DNA of 64,000 bases. Source: Linyphia triangularis. Taxonomy: Eukaryota > Arthropoda > Arachnida > Araneae > Linyphiidae. Location: assembly GCA_963978545.1 (NCBI GenBank), contig OZ021723.1:10356093-10420092 (forward strand), read 5' to 3'. Both the position numbers and the translations under genes were made by a program. The notes beneath the pieces are model-generated. The model ran no database searches. It saw only the letters and a list, made by a program, of their open reading frames with translations, and was not told the DNA's origin. Of this stretch, positions 10,443-21,368 are shown one piece after another. The first letter of the stretch is position 1. Every line of letters begins with the position of its first letter.

Positions 10443-11068
10443 CCAATCTAACTCAAAGGTATACATACAAGAAAAACAGTCTTCAATACGTTCAATATAA
10501 AATTAAGGAACACTCGGCATGTAAGTATTCACAGTTGATTAGGTTTCTTTCCTTTAAAATATACAATTCCAAGAAATAGCAGAGAAATTATCCCAATTAA
10601 ACTAATTTCGATAGATTTCGCATAAATTTATTGTATAAAGTTCTTCGCAGCAAATATACATGAGAACTTTGCTGTTCTGTAAACTTAAAACACTAATCTT
10701 CAGCTGCATCTTCTGGGAAGTGCATGGTTGTTTATTAACATGAAGTCGGAGAAAGCAGCAATCCCGATTGGTGAGACCTTTATTAGCAACTCTTCCCTAA
10801 CTAGTTAGAGTCAATTGGTAACTAGAGGACAGTGTGTTGGCAGTTGGCTAGGATTCATCTGCTTACAGAGAAATAACTTCTAAAATGAGCTATTCAGAAG
10901 TTACAATTTAAGACCAGGGTGATATAAAACCATCTTTAATTATATCGAGATCTGCACACTGATGAATGTGAGTAGCATGAACTATTTTTAGAATGTATAT
11001 TTAGTTTAGGGTTTTATCATAAGAGATATTGCAAATTAATTTTCGGTTGTAAAATAATGTTTGAATTT
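10443..11068. other. No recognised feature between MITE copies
   Basis: AT-rich DNA; no coding frame, RNA gene or recognised repeat. Confidence 0.5.
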
Positions 11069-11549
11069 TATACTAAACTTCAACTTAACTTGACATCACT
11101 ATACTAAACTTCAACTTAACTGGACATCATTTAGACGGTAGATTGTCACTGTGCTCATAGGTATTTAATCCATTTTGGCGGAGTGAAGACATAATTCTCG
11201 CCAAACCCTTATAACCTTTTGTTCTCTATAGGGTTGTGGTTTGGCGATCATTATGCTTTCACGCCGCCAAAATGGATTAAATACCTATGAGCACTGTCAC
11301 GATCTAACGTCTAAGTGATGTCTAGTTAAGTTGAAGTTTAGTATAGACAGTAGATCGTCACTGTGCTCATAGGCATTTAATCCATTTTGGCGGCGTGAAA
11401 ACATAATGCTCGCCAAACCACAACAGAACAAAAGGCTTTAAGGTTTGGCGAGAATTATGTCTTCACTCCGCCAAAATGGATTAAATACCTATGAGCACTG
11501 TGACGATCTACCGTCTAAGTGATGTCTAGTTAAGTTGAAGTTTAGTATA
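11069..11549. mobile_element. Family A MITE, outer copy split by another copy
   Basis: The outer element comprises 11069-11099 (TATACTAAACTTCAACTTAA ... GACATCAC) and 11346-11549 (GACAGTAGATCG ... GTTTAGTATA). It is interrupted by a complete copy at 11100-11345. The joined halves match the rest of the family except around the insertion point, where a TA lies on both sides. Confidence 0.85.
11100..11345. mobile_element. Family A MITE, nested copy
   Basis: Complete 246-bp palindrome inserted in the TA of the outer copy's own TIR (CACTTAGAC region). It is flanked by TA on each side, so it is younger than the copy it interrupts. Confidence 0.85.
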
Positions 11550-11663
11550 GTATGCGAATCATTTAATATTTTGTTTGGGACTGCAGACGGACGGACAGGC
11601 ATAGTAGAAGTTCTTCACTGTGTGATGTACTACATGAAATGAAAATAATTAATGTTTTAAAAT

Positions 11664-11815
11664 TTTAGCACTCTTCCATTAGAAGGGTACCAGATAAAAA
11701 CCTCCAAATTGCAATACTACTCATATTGTTATACGGTTGCTTTAGCAACTCTATCAAACCGTAAACATTTAGGCTTGACGCCAACTCTAATACCTAACGG
11801 AAGAGTGCAAAATTT
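11664..11815. mobile_element. Short MITE with GCACTCTTCC ends
   Basis: Inverted arms: AGCACTCTTCCATTAG (about 11668) and, as reverse complement of the right end, TGCACTCTTCCGTTAG. The arms are separated by about 150 bp, and AT-rich flanks extend the inversion (AAATTTT). No coding capacity. Confidence 0.5.
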
Positions 11816-11822
11816 ATAGACA

Positions 11823-12766
11823 TACTAGCTGAATACTCGTGCTACGCCACGAAATTTTACCATGTGCAATATTTTAGCCAGCTGTGAGGCGTTGCGAAAA
11901 TCCGTCATTGATGTATAGGCCCCAATTTTTGGCGCTTCGCTCGCTAAAAAATTCATTGACACATAAGCACAGTTACTTAACTCGTTGGAAGGTTCATTTT
12001 TATGCAAACATGAGCTCGCTTTGCTCGATGAAAGGTTCATTGCTGCGTAAGCGTAAGGTCGCTTCACACACTAAAAACTGATTGCTACGTAAAGTCTTAA
12101 TAATAGAAGCCCCCTCCCTTGTAGTGAAACAATAAAAAAAAAAAAAATCCCCGTTAATAACTATAATACAACCCCCCTTTAAGAATATTTTAACACGTGA
12201 TGTTTGTAAAAAGCAAAATTAGAAAGCCAAAACTACAAATGTTGAAACTTTCAGAGCTCTAGGCCTATTAAAAGTCGCTTTTTGTGAAAATATTAATTAA
12301 AAAAGAACTAAATACAAATTTAAAATTCTGTTTTTCAAAAGACTAATTAGAAAGTCAAAACTACTTATGTTGAAAATTTCAGAACAGTAGCTCTATTAGA
12401 AGTCGTTTTGTAAAAATAATTGTCAATTAATTAAGAAATAATTAATTAAAAATTAACTGTTTAAAATTTTAACATTCTGTTTTTCAAAAGTCCAATTCGA
12501 AGGCTATAACTACTTATGTTGAAAATTTCGGAGCTGTATCTCTATTTGAAGTCACTTTGTAAAAAGTAAATTAATTAAAAAAATTAATTAAAAAAGAACT
12601 AATTAAAATTTTAACATTCTGTTTGACATATATGAAATTAGAAAGCCAAAACTTCTTATGTTGAAAATTTTTGAGCTCTACTTCTATTTTAAGTAGGTTT
12701 CTATAGATCCATATGGAGCCACAGACAGGCAGACACACAGCTTGTTTTATCATTAGAGATATTTTA
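11823..12766. repeat. Degenerate transposon with four ~130-bp internal tandem repeats
   Basis: Starts TACTAGCTGAATACTCGTGC (just upstream) and ends near CAGACACACAGCTTGTTTTA, a pattern common at the termini of arthropod Helentron/LINE-like repeats. Between 12210 and 12715 a unit reading ATTAGAAAGCCAAAACTACT...TTGAAAATTTC...TCTATT recurs four times, 120-150 bp apart (about 12218, 12341, 12490, 12629). Family assignment is uncertain. Confidence 0.45.
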
Positions 12767-12984
12767 ATTGGTTGGTTTTCGCGTTCAACGACCCATTTTT
12801 GAGAACAATAACGACGAATCAGGGTATCCGGACGTACAGCTTAACTTGGATTCCGAATTATTACGAACATCCATGCCTATCCGAGGATTCTCTAACGCGG
12901 CATCTCTTTGCCAAAGAATACTTTCTGACTGAGAAAAACTTTTTGTTCTTTGATCTTTAATCACATTTGTGGTGGTCTAGTCTA

Positions 12985-13060
12985 CAAATGGCAGATACAA
13001 AGCTTAGACACTAGTGGTCATTTTTGCCTAGTGGTTAGTACGCCTGTCTTTCCATTTGCG
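12985..13060 (+). mobile_element. tRNA-derived SINE family 2, head fragment
   Basis: GACACTAGTGGTCATTTTTG followed by CCTAGTGGTTAGTACGCC, an A-box-like tRNA start. It matches the more complete copy at 36745. The B-box part is missing or diverged. Confidence 0.45.
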
Positions 13061-13640
13061 CACATCGCTACACATTATGATTGATATTGAATGTAAGGTA
13101 CAGAAAAATTTCAAAAATATAATCACATGGTATGTTTTAATTTTATCAATAAAATATACAGTTGAAAAGTCTTCCATTAATTATGTAATTTACAGGTAGA
13201 AAAATTTGTAGGAATGAAAACGGTTATGAAGAACTTCTAGGAAGATAACTTTTCTTAACAGAATATCTTCACTTCAAAGAAATAATTTTAAGTGCGTTCC
13301 ATTTTTTAGTTCATCTTAAATATAACTGTTTTTCAATATATAAGAAGTAAATGAAATTCCTGCCAGCAATAGTAACGGATAAGTACTACCGTTAAGTGTT
13401 AGTTCGATCATTCGTTGACTCAGGATTTTTTTTTTTTTTTTTTTTCTAAAGCTACTGATTTAACAGAATATTAAGTGAAAAAAAGCTGCTGTTTACAGTT
13501 TTGGACTACTATTTAAGCAATTTAATACGACTGAATTCTAAATATCGTCTGTTTGGCACCTAATTTTTTTTTTCTTTTCTTTTTTCTTCAATTACCGGTT
13601 TTTCAGAATTTTAGGTGAAAGAAATGGTATTTTGAGAATT
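13061..13640. other. No recognised feature
   Basis: AT-rich sequence with a poly-T run at about 13427-13446. It precedes the gypsy element; its last five bases CTCAC (13641-13645) are the target duplication. Confidence 0.5.
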
Positions 13641-13645
13641 CTCAC

Positions 13646-13725
13646 TGTAGCGTTCTGCGTTAAATAGGGAGAGGGCTAACAAGACGTCTTTCTAGCCCTC
13701 TCCCTATTTAACGCAGAACGCTACA
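13646..13725 (+). repeat. Aberrant, hairpin-like 5' LTR (80 bp)
   Basis: The first 50 bp are the exact reverse complement of the last 50 bp of the 3' LTR, and the remaining 30 bp are the last 30 bp of that LTR in normal orientation. The result is a perfect 30-bp stem around a 20-nt loop. The U3/promoter part present in the 137-bp 3' LTR is absent here. Because the CTCAC target duplication abuts this structure, it was apparently integrated in this form. Confidence 0.9.
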
Positions 13726-13743
13726 TGGTGTCAGAAGTGGTTC
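13726..13743 (+). other. Primer binding site of gypsy element
   Basis: TGGTGTCAGAAGTGG immediately follows the 5' LTR terminal CA. The opening TGG pairs with the tRNA CCA end. The rest would fit a tRNA starting GTCAGAAG, as leucine tRNAs do; the tRNA identity is an inference. Confidence 0.7.
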
Positions 13744-13756
13744 ATAAAAGTTTAAG

Positions 13757-14143
13757 ATGCCGGACCAAGTAACCGAAAACACTTCTGGATTAAATGTGAA
13801 ACCGCCCTCGTCGTTGAAACTGAGTGGTGATAACATGGCTTCTGCGTGGAAAGATTTCAAGCAAAGATTTGAATGGTATGCTACTGCCACGAATTTGAAT
13901 TCAAAGTCTGCAGAGGTGCAAGCTGCAGTATTGATGACAACTATGGGAGAAGAGGCGATACCTGTTTTCAACTCATTTCAACTCAGCGAAGCAGACAGAA
14001 AGAATATAGTCGTGCTGAAACAGAAGTTCGAAGATTATTTCGCGCCAAAAGAAAACGAATCTTTTGTGCGGTGGAACTTTTTCAGACTGAAGCAAAATGA
14101 AAATGAAACATTTGACGAGTTTCTTACCGAGGCCAAAAACTAA
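13757..14143 (+). pseudogene. gypsy gag, 5' part (frameshifted at 3' end)
   Basis: ATG at 13757, 128 codons starting MPDQVTENTSGLN. It contains AWKDFKQRFEWYATATN and a RWNFFRLKQNENETFDEFL segment, typical of invertebrate Ty3/gypsy capsid. A stop follows a short A run near 14135, while the downstream gag sequence continues in the next frame. This is a one-frame slip inside capsid, not at the usual gag-pol junction, so it is read as a mutation. Confidence 0.8.
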
Positions 14144-15686
14144 GATTACAGGTTGTAACTTTGATACACTTGCTGATGGATTGCTCCGCGACAAAATCGT
14201 TTTCGGTGTACATAGCGATCAGGTACGTGAGAAACTGTTGGCCGAAGAAAATTTGACGTTGGTCAAAGCTATACAAATCTGCCGTGTTTCAGAGCAAGCT
14301 TCAAAACAGCTGAAAGAATTAAAAGGAACTGATTTAAAAATCGACCGTGTGTTCAAAAAGAAATCGTCGCATGACTCAACCGTTAGCAGGAATAGTGGCT
14401 CCTTTTCGCGAAACGAAAATGCGGGAACACAAAACAAAAATGTTAGTTTTGTTTGTAAGCGATGTGGTTCTAAACATCCACCTTTATCTTGCCCAGCATA
14501 TAAAAGGCGTTGCAGAAAGTGTGGTAAGGTAAATCATTTTGCTAAAGTTTGTAAATTTAAAAATGTATATGTTGTAAACAAAGCTGAAAATGATCTTAAT
14601 ATTCAAAGTGATGAAGCAGTTTATTTGGATACTGTTGCTTTGCATGTTAATTCTGTTACAAATAGTGATTGGTTTGAAAATGTTAAAATTTCAGGTAAAC
14701 CAGTGCTACTTAAATTAGATACAGGTGCACAGTGTAATATACTTAGTCTGGATTTAGCTAAAATAATTAATGTGCCCCTTGAACAAACTAAAGTTAAGAA
14801 ATTAGTTTCTTTTAGTAATCATGAAATGAAAGTAGTGGGTGAAATAAATACTGTGGTTCAGATTAAAAACAAAACTGGCAAGTTAAAGTTTATTGTTGTA
14901 GACAGTCATGTTAAACCTATTCTGGGTGGTGAATCATGTGTTGAGCTAGGATTAATTCAGCGTGTCATGTTAACTGAAACTGAGACCCTTCCTGATGATT
15001 GGAAAACTCAAATTTTTAATGGGTTGGGGTGTTTAAAAGACTTTACCTATGATATTGACATTGATAAAAATGCTGAACTTGATTTTTCCCCACCTCGAAA
15101 GATACCCTTTTCGTTGCAAGATGATGTTAAAAAGGAAATAGATAATATGGTTAAACTAGGTGTTTTAGAGCCAGTAAATAAACCAAGTTATGCGGTTAGC
15201 CCATTAGTAATTGTTAAGAAAAATGATAAAATTCGAGTTTGCGTAGACCCATCTAAACTAAACAAGTTTGTTAAGAGACGACACTTCCCATTAAAAACTG
15301 TGGAAGAAATAGCGAGTAAAATTAAAGGTGCTAAACATTTTGCACTTTTAGATTGCAAACGGGGATTTTGGCAATTAAAAGTAACTGAAAGAACGTCAAA
15401 ATATTTAACTGTGAATACACCTTGGGGACGTTATTCTTATAAAAGAATCCCTTTTGGATTGGTATCGGCTCCAGAAATCTATCAACAGCAAATGTCAGAG
15501 CTTTTAAAGGATTTTGATAATGTAGAATGCTCTATGGATGACATTTTGATTTTTGAAAATTCTGAAGCAAAATTAAATGAGCAGGTTGATAAAGTGATGA
15601 AGAGGTTGTTCTTGGCAGGATTAAAGCTTAATAAAGAAAAATGTGTGTTGTCTGCTAAGAAAGTTAAATTTCTAGGTCATATATGA
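14137..15686 (+). pseudogene. gypsy gag 3' part, protease and reverse transcriptase
   Basis: The open frame covers 14097-15686; the meaningful part begins at the frameshift near 14137. In order: capsid C-terminal part, two zinc knuckles (CKRCGSKHPPLSC about 14450 and CRKCGKVNHFAKVC about 14512), aspartic protease LDTGAQ about 14715, and RT with SPLVIVKK, LLDCKRGFWQL and PFGLVSAP. The RT catalytic box reads SMDD (15531-15542) where the family has Y-x-DD. The frame stops after KFLGHI at 15686, with the thumb continuing in another frame. Nucleocapsid, protease and RT order confirms Ty3/gypsy. Confidence 0.9.
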
Positions 15687-15693
15687 AAATGGA

Positions 15694-16059
15694 GTGTCCC
15701 CAGATCCTGAAAAGGCTAGTGCAATTGATAAATTGAAAACCCCGTCTAATATAACTGAGCTTCGTAGGTTTTTGGGTTTAGCAAACTATTTGGGTAAATT
15801 TATTCCAAATTTTTCGCATATTAGTGAGCCTTTAAGAAAATTGCTAGAAAAAGAAATTGAGTGGGAATGGTCAGAATCTCAGGAAAATTCCTTTAAAAAG
15901 ATCAAACAACTTGTGTCATCCGCACCAGTGTTAGGTTATTACGATGTAAATAAACCTGTAACAGTTACTGTAGATGCAAGTTCAACAGCGTTAGGTACAG
16001 TTCTCAGTCAGAATTCTAAGCCCATTGCATATGCTACCAGATCTTTTGTCCAAATCTGA
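15694..16059 (+). pseudogene. gypsy RT thumb/connection and RNase H start
   Basis: Frame containing ELRRFLGLANYLGKFIPNFS and then VTVDASSTALGTVLSQ, the first catalytic Asp strand of RNase H. It is shifted relative to both neighbours and ends at 16059, while RNase H continues from about 16043 in another frame. Confidence 0.88.
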
Positions 16060-17710
16060 GAAAAATTTCCCCCAAATTGAAAAAGAGGCATTGGCTATGC
16101 GATTCGGGTGTAATAAGTTCCACCAGTACATTTATGGTAAAGAATTAATGATAGAAACTGATCATAAACCATTAGAGTCCATTGGTAAAAAGTCAATTGT
16201 TCAGGCTCCACCTCGACTGCAACGCATTTTTTATGACATATTGCAATACAATCCTAAAATTGTCTATAAGAAAGGAACCTCAATTCCTATTGCTGATGCG
16301 TTGAGTCGTGATTGTGACAATACTGAACAGGACACTGATGAAGACACTTGCATTGTTCATGTAGTAGTGCCGATGTCTGAAAACGCATTAAAAGACTTTA
16401 AGCAAGAAACAAAAAGTGATCAAGAACTGGTAACTCTGAAAAATGTCATTCAAGTAGGATGGCCAGATAAATGTGCCGATGTGCCACGAGACGCACAAAA
16501 GTACTGGAACTTTAGAGATGAACTATCAATACATGATGATCTGCTGTTTAAAGGAGAACGAGTGGTTGTACCAGATGCCTTAAAAAAGAGACTCCTCGAT
16601 CTGTTGCATCAAGGACACTTAGGAATTCAAAGTTCTCTGAGAAGAGCTCGTGATTCATTTTACTGGCATGGAATGACCGCTGCTATTGAGGACATGGTAA
16701 AAAAGTGCAAAGTCTGTCAAGAAACACAGCCAAACAATCCGAAAGAAACAGTGCTGATAAAGCCAATCCCTGAATATCCATTTCAACGAGTAGCATCAGA
16801 CCTTTTTGAATTCAACAAAAGGCAGTATATTGTCATTGCCGACAGCTACTCTGGATTTTATGATTTTAAGAAATTGAATCACTCGACTTCGAGAGAATGC
16901 ATCGAAGCTTTAAAGAGATGGTTCTCAGTACATGGTATTCCAGAGATTTTTGAATCAGATAACGGTACACAGTATGCATCGAAGATTTTCCATGAGTTCC
17001 TGGATAGCTGGGGAATACAAAAACAGAGGTCAAGTCCGTACCATCCACAGTCAAATGGACTTGCAGAAAGGGCAGTTGAAGCATCCAAAATAATACTCAA
17101 AAGGTGCCGTAAAGACAACTCTGATATTTCCCTGGCTCTGCTGAATCTTCGTAATACTCCACGGGAAGCAGGCCTCATGTCCATCAATCAACGCCTGCTG
17201 AGCAGAACAACAAGATCATTGCTGCCATCTACGATAAATTCTCTCAAACCAAGAGCTGTTGAAGATGGCGCTGAAACACTGAGACTCATCAGAGAGAAGA
17301 AAACTCAAGCTGCTAATCGGCACATCATTCACCAAAAGCCACCAACACACAATCCTGGAGATATTGTTAGAGTTCAGGCTGGACCAAGATTATGGGTAGG
17401 AGGAAAAATAGAAAAAATGGTCAATCCAAGATCTGCCATTGTCAAGGTTGGAGACAAAAGCATTCGACGCAACACAATCCACATTCAACCAACATCTGCA
17501 GAGCTAGCTTCACCTTTCAAGAGCTCTCTGAATTTTCAGTCTAATTCATCCTGTCCAGTTGCAGCACCAACTCAAGAAAATTTAAGAGAGGTTGTACATT
17601 CACCTCCACCTCCTACATTGCCCAATTCTCCAGATGTACATGTGCCATCAAGTCCAATACGTACCAAATCGGGACGAGTCATCAAACCAGTGAAGAGACT
17701 GAACTTATAA
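16025..17710 (+). pseudogene. gypsy RNase H end and integrase
   Basis: Long frame with RNase H segments (EKEALAMRFG, TDHKPL, ADALSRD about 16299), integrase zinc motif (HQGHLGI about 16608 and CKVC about 16707), and the catalytic core triad: D in ASDLFEF, D in SDNGTQ, E in GLAERAVE with about 35 residues between the second and third. A proline-rich tail ends RVIKPVKRLNL-stop at 17710. This portion is intact; inactivity comes from the upstream frameshifts and the RT change. Confidence 0.92.
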
Positions 17711-17837
17711 ACTTTATTTATATTTCCTACTTATAGTGCTTAATTAATTAAGTTTTAATGTTTCTTTAAAATGTTTAAAAACTAATTACTTAAATGTTTA
17801 CATTAATTTTATAAATTGGTAATTTCTAAAATTAAAA

Positions 17838-17849
17838 TTTTAGGGGAGA
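17838..17849 (+). other. Polypurine tract of gypsy element
   Basis: TTTTAGGGGAGA directly precedes the 3' LTR start TGTAGCGTTACC, as required for plus-strand priming. Confidence 0.7.
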
Positions 17850-17986
17850 TGTAGCGTTACCCCTTCACTGTAACCGTCATTTAATATACTTACCTGTAAC
17901 CTTAATATATAAGCAGTTGAATAAACGATCTTTATACTAGAAAGACGTCTTGTTAGCCCTCTCCCTATTTAACGCAGAACGCTACA
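17850..17986 (+). repeat. gypsy 3' LTR (137 bp)
   Basis: Starts TGTAGCGTTACCCC and ends GAACGCTACA, with short inverted ends TGTAGCG/CGCTACA. It contains ATATATAAGCAG and GAATAAACGATC, a TATA-like box and a poly-A-like signal. It is followed by CTCAC. Unlike the 5' copy it carries U3. Confidence 0.9.
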
Positions 17987-18151
17987 CTCACACACAGGTA
18001 CAGAACACGATTATTCCTACTGATTTTTTATATTTTGTAAAGTATAGAACACTGAAAAACTATTCAACTACTAAAAACTATTTTCCCTAACTGCAATACT
18101 ACAAGGTGTCCCCCCCAAAAAATGTCACACTCGAGGGGGGGGGGGGGGGAC

Positions 18152-18252
18152 CAGGGGTGTAGTGGAGCGGGAACGCGTGGGAACGGCGATCCTTTACCTT
18201 TTTAGAAGGAGGAACGGCGTTCCCTCTCCAAATTTTTTTTTTTTACATACGT

Positions 18253-18321
<69 letters not shown>

Positions 18322-19153
18322 GTGACACTTAAAAGAAAGTCAACTAAGGGGGAAAAAAAGTTATTGTTTGAGAACTCTGATTTTGTTTTCAATCCACAAC
18401 TTCAGAGTTGAGTAGGATCGTAGGATTTCATTTTAATTAATGGTGCAAATTCTGAAAAGGAAAGGAAGGGTCTACCAAAAAGGAACTTCCCTACATTTTC
18501 CTCTAGAGGAGAAAAACCTTAAAACTCTCAATCGACATCTGCAACAATTGCAATCTTTTTAATTCATTTTGAAAACAGATTTCGAGGAGCTACAGAATCT
18601 GGAAATTTATCCGAACCCATTTCATGTTGTATCTCTGAAATCTTGAGTCAGATGATTTTGTTAAATCTAAGCTCCGAAAACACAGATCAGGGGATGACCC
18701 TATTAGGGTGATTTCAATGTTATATGTGTTGAATGGAAACTCGATTTTCTTATGGAAATTTTTCTGAATGAAAATTGTTCCTTGTAGATAATTTGTTTAA
18801 AAATTGTTGTAAAAAATCTGTATCGATAATATGTTAGAAAATGTCTTGTAATCTATTTTATAAAGTGTCAAACAATCTGCTAAAATGGGTTGTGCAAAGC
18901 AAATTGTTTAAATATCCATATATATTAATAATTAAAAAAATTATTTAAATAATAAAAAGTCTAAACACAATTTTTTTTTCCTTTTAAATTTTTGAGGTGC
19001 TCATAATCTGTTTTGAGATTATTAAAGTAGTATTGATAAAGTTATTTATTCTTTGATGTCTTTCTTACTCCTCCCCCCCACAACATAAATGTGCACGTTT
19101 GTAACAATGCGACATAGCGTTCCCACGCCTTTTTATTTTACACTACACCACTG
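18152..19153. mobile_element. hAT-type element with poly-T run, ~1 kb
   Basis: Termini CAGGGGTGTAGTGG and CACTACACCACTG with a perfect 8-bp duplication GGGGGGAC (18144-18151 and 19154-19161), a hAT hallmark. A run of about 69 T lies at 18251-18319. No transposase frame. It is nested in an older foldback sequence: TATCCATCAATTTTCAAAAA (19220) and its inverted counterpart TTTTTGAAAATTGATAGATA (19478) flank it on one side. Confidence 0.85.
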
Positions 19154-19161
19154 GGGGGGAC

Positions 19162-19560
19162 TTTAAAACAATAGAAATGTACCGTTTGCTACATTTTATT
19201 TGGGAAACTAGAGTATTTTATCCATCAATTTTCAAAAAATAGTTACAAAGTTTATCAACAGGTGGCACTGCTGACTAAAAAAAAACTGGTCTGAACATAT
19301 TGCACAAACTATAAAACGATGTTTTCAAAACAACAACCATTTCCCACAAATACATGGCGCAATTGAAACATCATTTCGTAATTTTTGCTGTTTGTAACAT
19401 ATGTTCAAACTAGTTATTTATTTATTTTCTTAAATTCTTTTATTCCGTAGCGTCAATGGTTGGTGAACTTTCTAACTATTTTTGAAAATTGATAGATAAA
19501 ATTCCGTAGTTGCTCAAATAGAATGAAAGAAAACAGTATATTTCTATCTTATTCCATTTT
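19162..19560. repeat. Foldback remnant interrupted by the hAT element
   Basis: An inverted pair (about 19210-19265 and 19465-19510) frames AT-rich DNA. The left extension of the same element appears to lie before 18144. No gene. Confidence 0.4.
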
Positions 19561-19562
19561 TA

Positions 19563-19592
19563 AAATCCTTTATATTAATTTCGATTTCGCGC

Positions 19593-19625
<33 letters not shown>

Positions 19626-20143
19626 TGTGTGTGTTTGTGTGTGTGTTTGTGTGTGTGTGTGTGTTTGGCTGTGTAAGTCGATCTGCGGAGACCTAATTAA
19701 CACTCTTGCCATCATCCAATCGGGCTGAAACTTGATAGATAGATTTGACGTCGATGACTATCCATTCCGTAAAATTTTGGGGGCTGTGACTGTCACTAAT
19801 AGGTCGCTTTTACAGAACACTAATAAACCAACTTGCCGTCATCCAATCGCGCTGAAATAGCATTCAACCGATCGCGGAAGAAACTCTTTCCGCTTTTGCC
19901 GAAATTGTTTTAATAAATAAAAAAAATAATAAAATTATTTTAATAAGAATAAATAAGCATAAATTCATTTTTAATTAATACATTTTGAAAAGTAGTTTAC
20001 CGCATATTTTGCTGATAAAGATGTTTTTGACATTTAAAATTAGATATCAACACCAATAACAGATTGTCAACGGAAACGGCGCTTCTGGCGTTAATGAATA
20101 TAAAAATTGGCAATGCATATAAAGGATTTATATAAAAAAAACT
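19563..20143 (+). repeat. Dispersed repeat family G, copy 2
   Basis: Collinear with 2792-3313: CCTTTATATTAATTTCG, CTTGCCATCATCCAATCGGG, ACTAATAAACCAACTTGC, ending GCATATAAAGGATTTAT. Contains an internal (GT)n microsatellite at 19594-19668. Confidence 0.55.
19594..19668. repeat. (GT)n microsatellite
   Basis: About 75 bp of GT repeats with occasional TTTGT interruptions. Confidence 0.9.
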
Positions 20144-20161
20144 TATTTTATGAGTTGTATT

Positions 20162-20461
20162 CATAGACTTATTATTATCAATAGACTGCGCGTTCCCACT
20201 TCAATCATACAACGAGAATGAAACCAAAATGAATCACAAAATTCGTCTATCAGTCACGTGGATTTTTTTAATTTGGCTACGTCGTAAAATTAATCCTTTA
20301 TCTAATAATCTTATCATTCTTTATCGCCTGAGTGAGGAGAAACCCGCCAAATCTGCAACCCTGCTCCCAAAAATTCCCTACTCATGTGATTCATTTTGGT
20401 TTCATTCTCGTTGTATAATTAAAGTGGGAACGCGCAGTCTATTGATAATAATAAGTCTATG
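20162..20461. mobile_element. Foldback hAT-type MITE, family F, copy 1 (300 bp)
   Basis: Inverted termini CATAGACTTATTATTATCAA and its reverse complement, with a perfect 8-bp duplication GTTGTATT (20154-20161, 20462-20469). Arms extend through GACTGCGCGTTCCCACTT and GAATGAAACCAAAATGAATC. A second copy at 61671-62521 is split by another element. Confidence 0.88.
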
Positions 20462-20469
20462 GTTGTATT

Positions 20470-21224
20470 ATTTTTAATTAACTTTTTATAATGTAGTAAT
20501 CCTTTTTTGGGGCACCTTTTTTAATTTAATAGTCAATATATCACCAAAACCTGAATTATACGGTCTGTGTAATAATAATAATAATAAAAAAAAAAAAAGC
20601 TTGGCAAGGGGTTAAAACGACTTATGCTTCTTGTAACACCAAAACCCATTTTCGAACATCAAAAGTCATACGCAAATTAAATTGTTATTGGCGCCATTTA
20701 AGGTGATTCAATAAAACTCTCAAAGAAGCGTTGCTTTTCACAGGTAATAAAACATCCTTATTTTCAAATGGGCTGCCGTCATCGCCCGTTATTGATTCAG
20801 GAAAATTCCTCCTCTGTAATGTGAGGGGCACACGTTAAAAAAAGAAAAACAGGATAAGTATTATTTTTTTCTGCAGCGTATCCAGTTTTATTGAGCCTCG
20901 GGAGGGAAAGTTCTCAAAATAGAACTCCTGTTTTTTTTCCTTCTTCTTTTTGTTTTTCAGTCTGGTGTCGAGAGGAGATTTGGAACTTTTTCTCGTGTTT
21001 TATTTTTCAGCTGCGAAAGCGAAAAGTTCTGAGTCTTGAAGGGTAAAACGTTATTCGAGTGAATTGGGAGATAACTTTAATCTCCTATTGAATTGCATGT
21101 CATGTGTCACACATGAACAAGTTTAAAGGAGATGTGTTGGTTGTTAATTGAATAAGTCTTTTCATAAACCCCATTATCAATACTTTTTTCATTTCTTATA
21201 TAGTTTATGGACACCGCTATTAAC
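20470..21224. other. No recognised feature
   Basis: AT-rich DNA with (AAT)n near 20570 and poly-A near 20585. No gene or repeat family recognised. Confidence 0.5.
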
Positions 21225-21320
21225 TAGAGGTGTGGAACATCGTACAACTTTCAATCACATTATAATACTGGACAATGCATTCAAATTTCATATAGTGTTA
21301 TTTATCATTTTCATGTTTTT
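21225..21320 (-). repeat. Repeat D end fragment
   Basis: TAGAGGTGTGGAACATCGTA followed by CAACTTTCAATCACATTATA matches the terminal segment of repeat D (complete at 24648-25347) on the minus strand. Confidence 0.6.
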
Positions 21321-21368
21321 ACTCATTTAAATAAATATGGGCAAATATAATATGGATAAATATAATAT

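Larger units (their letters stand above)
13646..17986 (+). mobile_element. Ty3/gypsy LTR retrotransposon with rearranged 5' LTR
   Basis: 4341-bp element flanked by a perfect 5-bp duplication CTCAC (13641-13645 and 17987-17991). It holds the 5' LTR-like segment 13646-13725, a primer-binding-site-like TGGTGTCAGAAGTGG at 13726, gag, then pol in the order protease, RT, RNase H, integrase (gypsy order), the polypurine tract TTTTAGGGGAGA and the 3' LTR 17850-17986. At least three frameshifts break gag-pol (near 14135, 15685 and 16050), and the RT active site is altered, so it is inactive. No env-like frame was seen. Confidence 0.93.
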
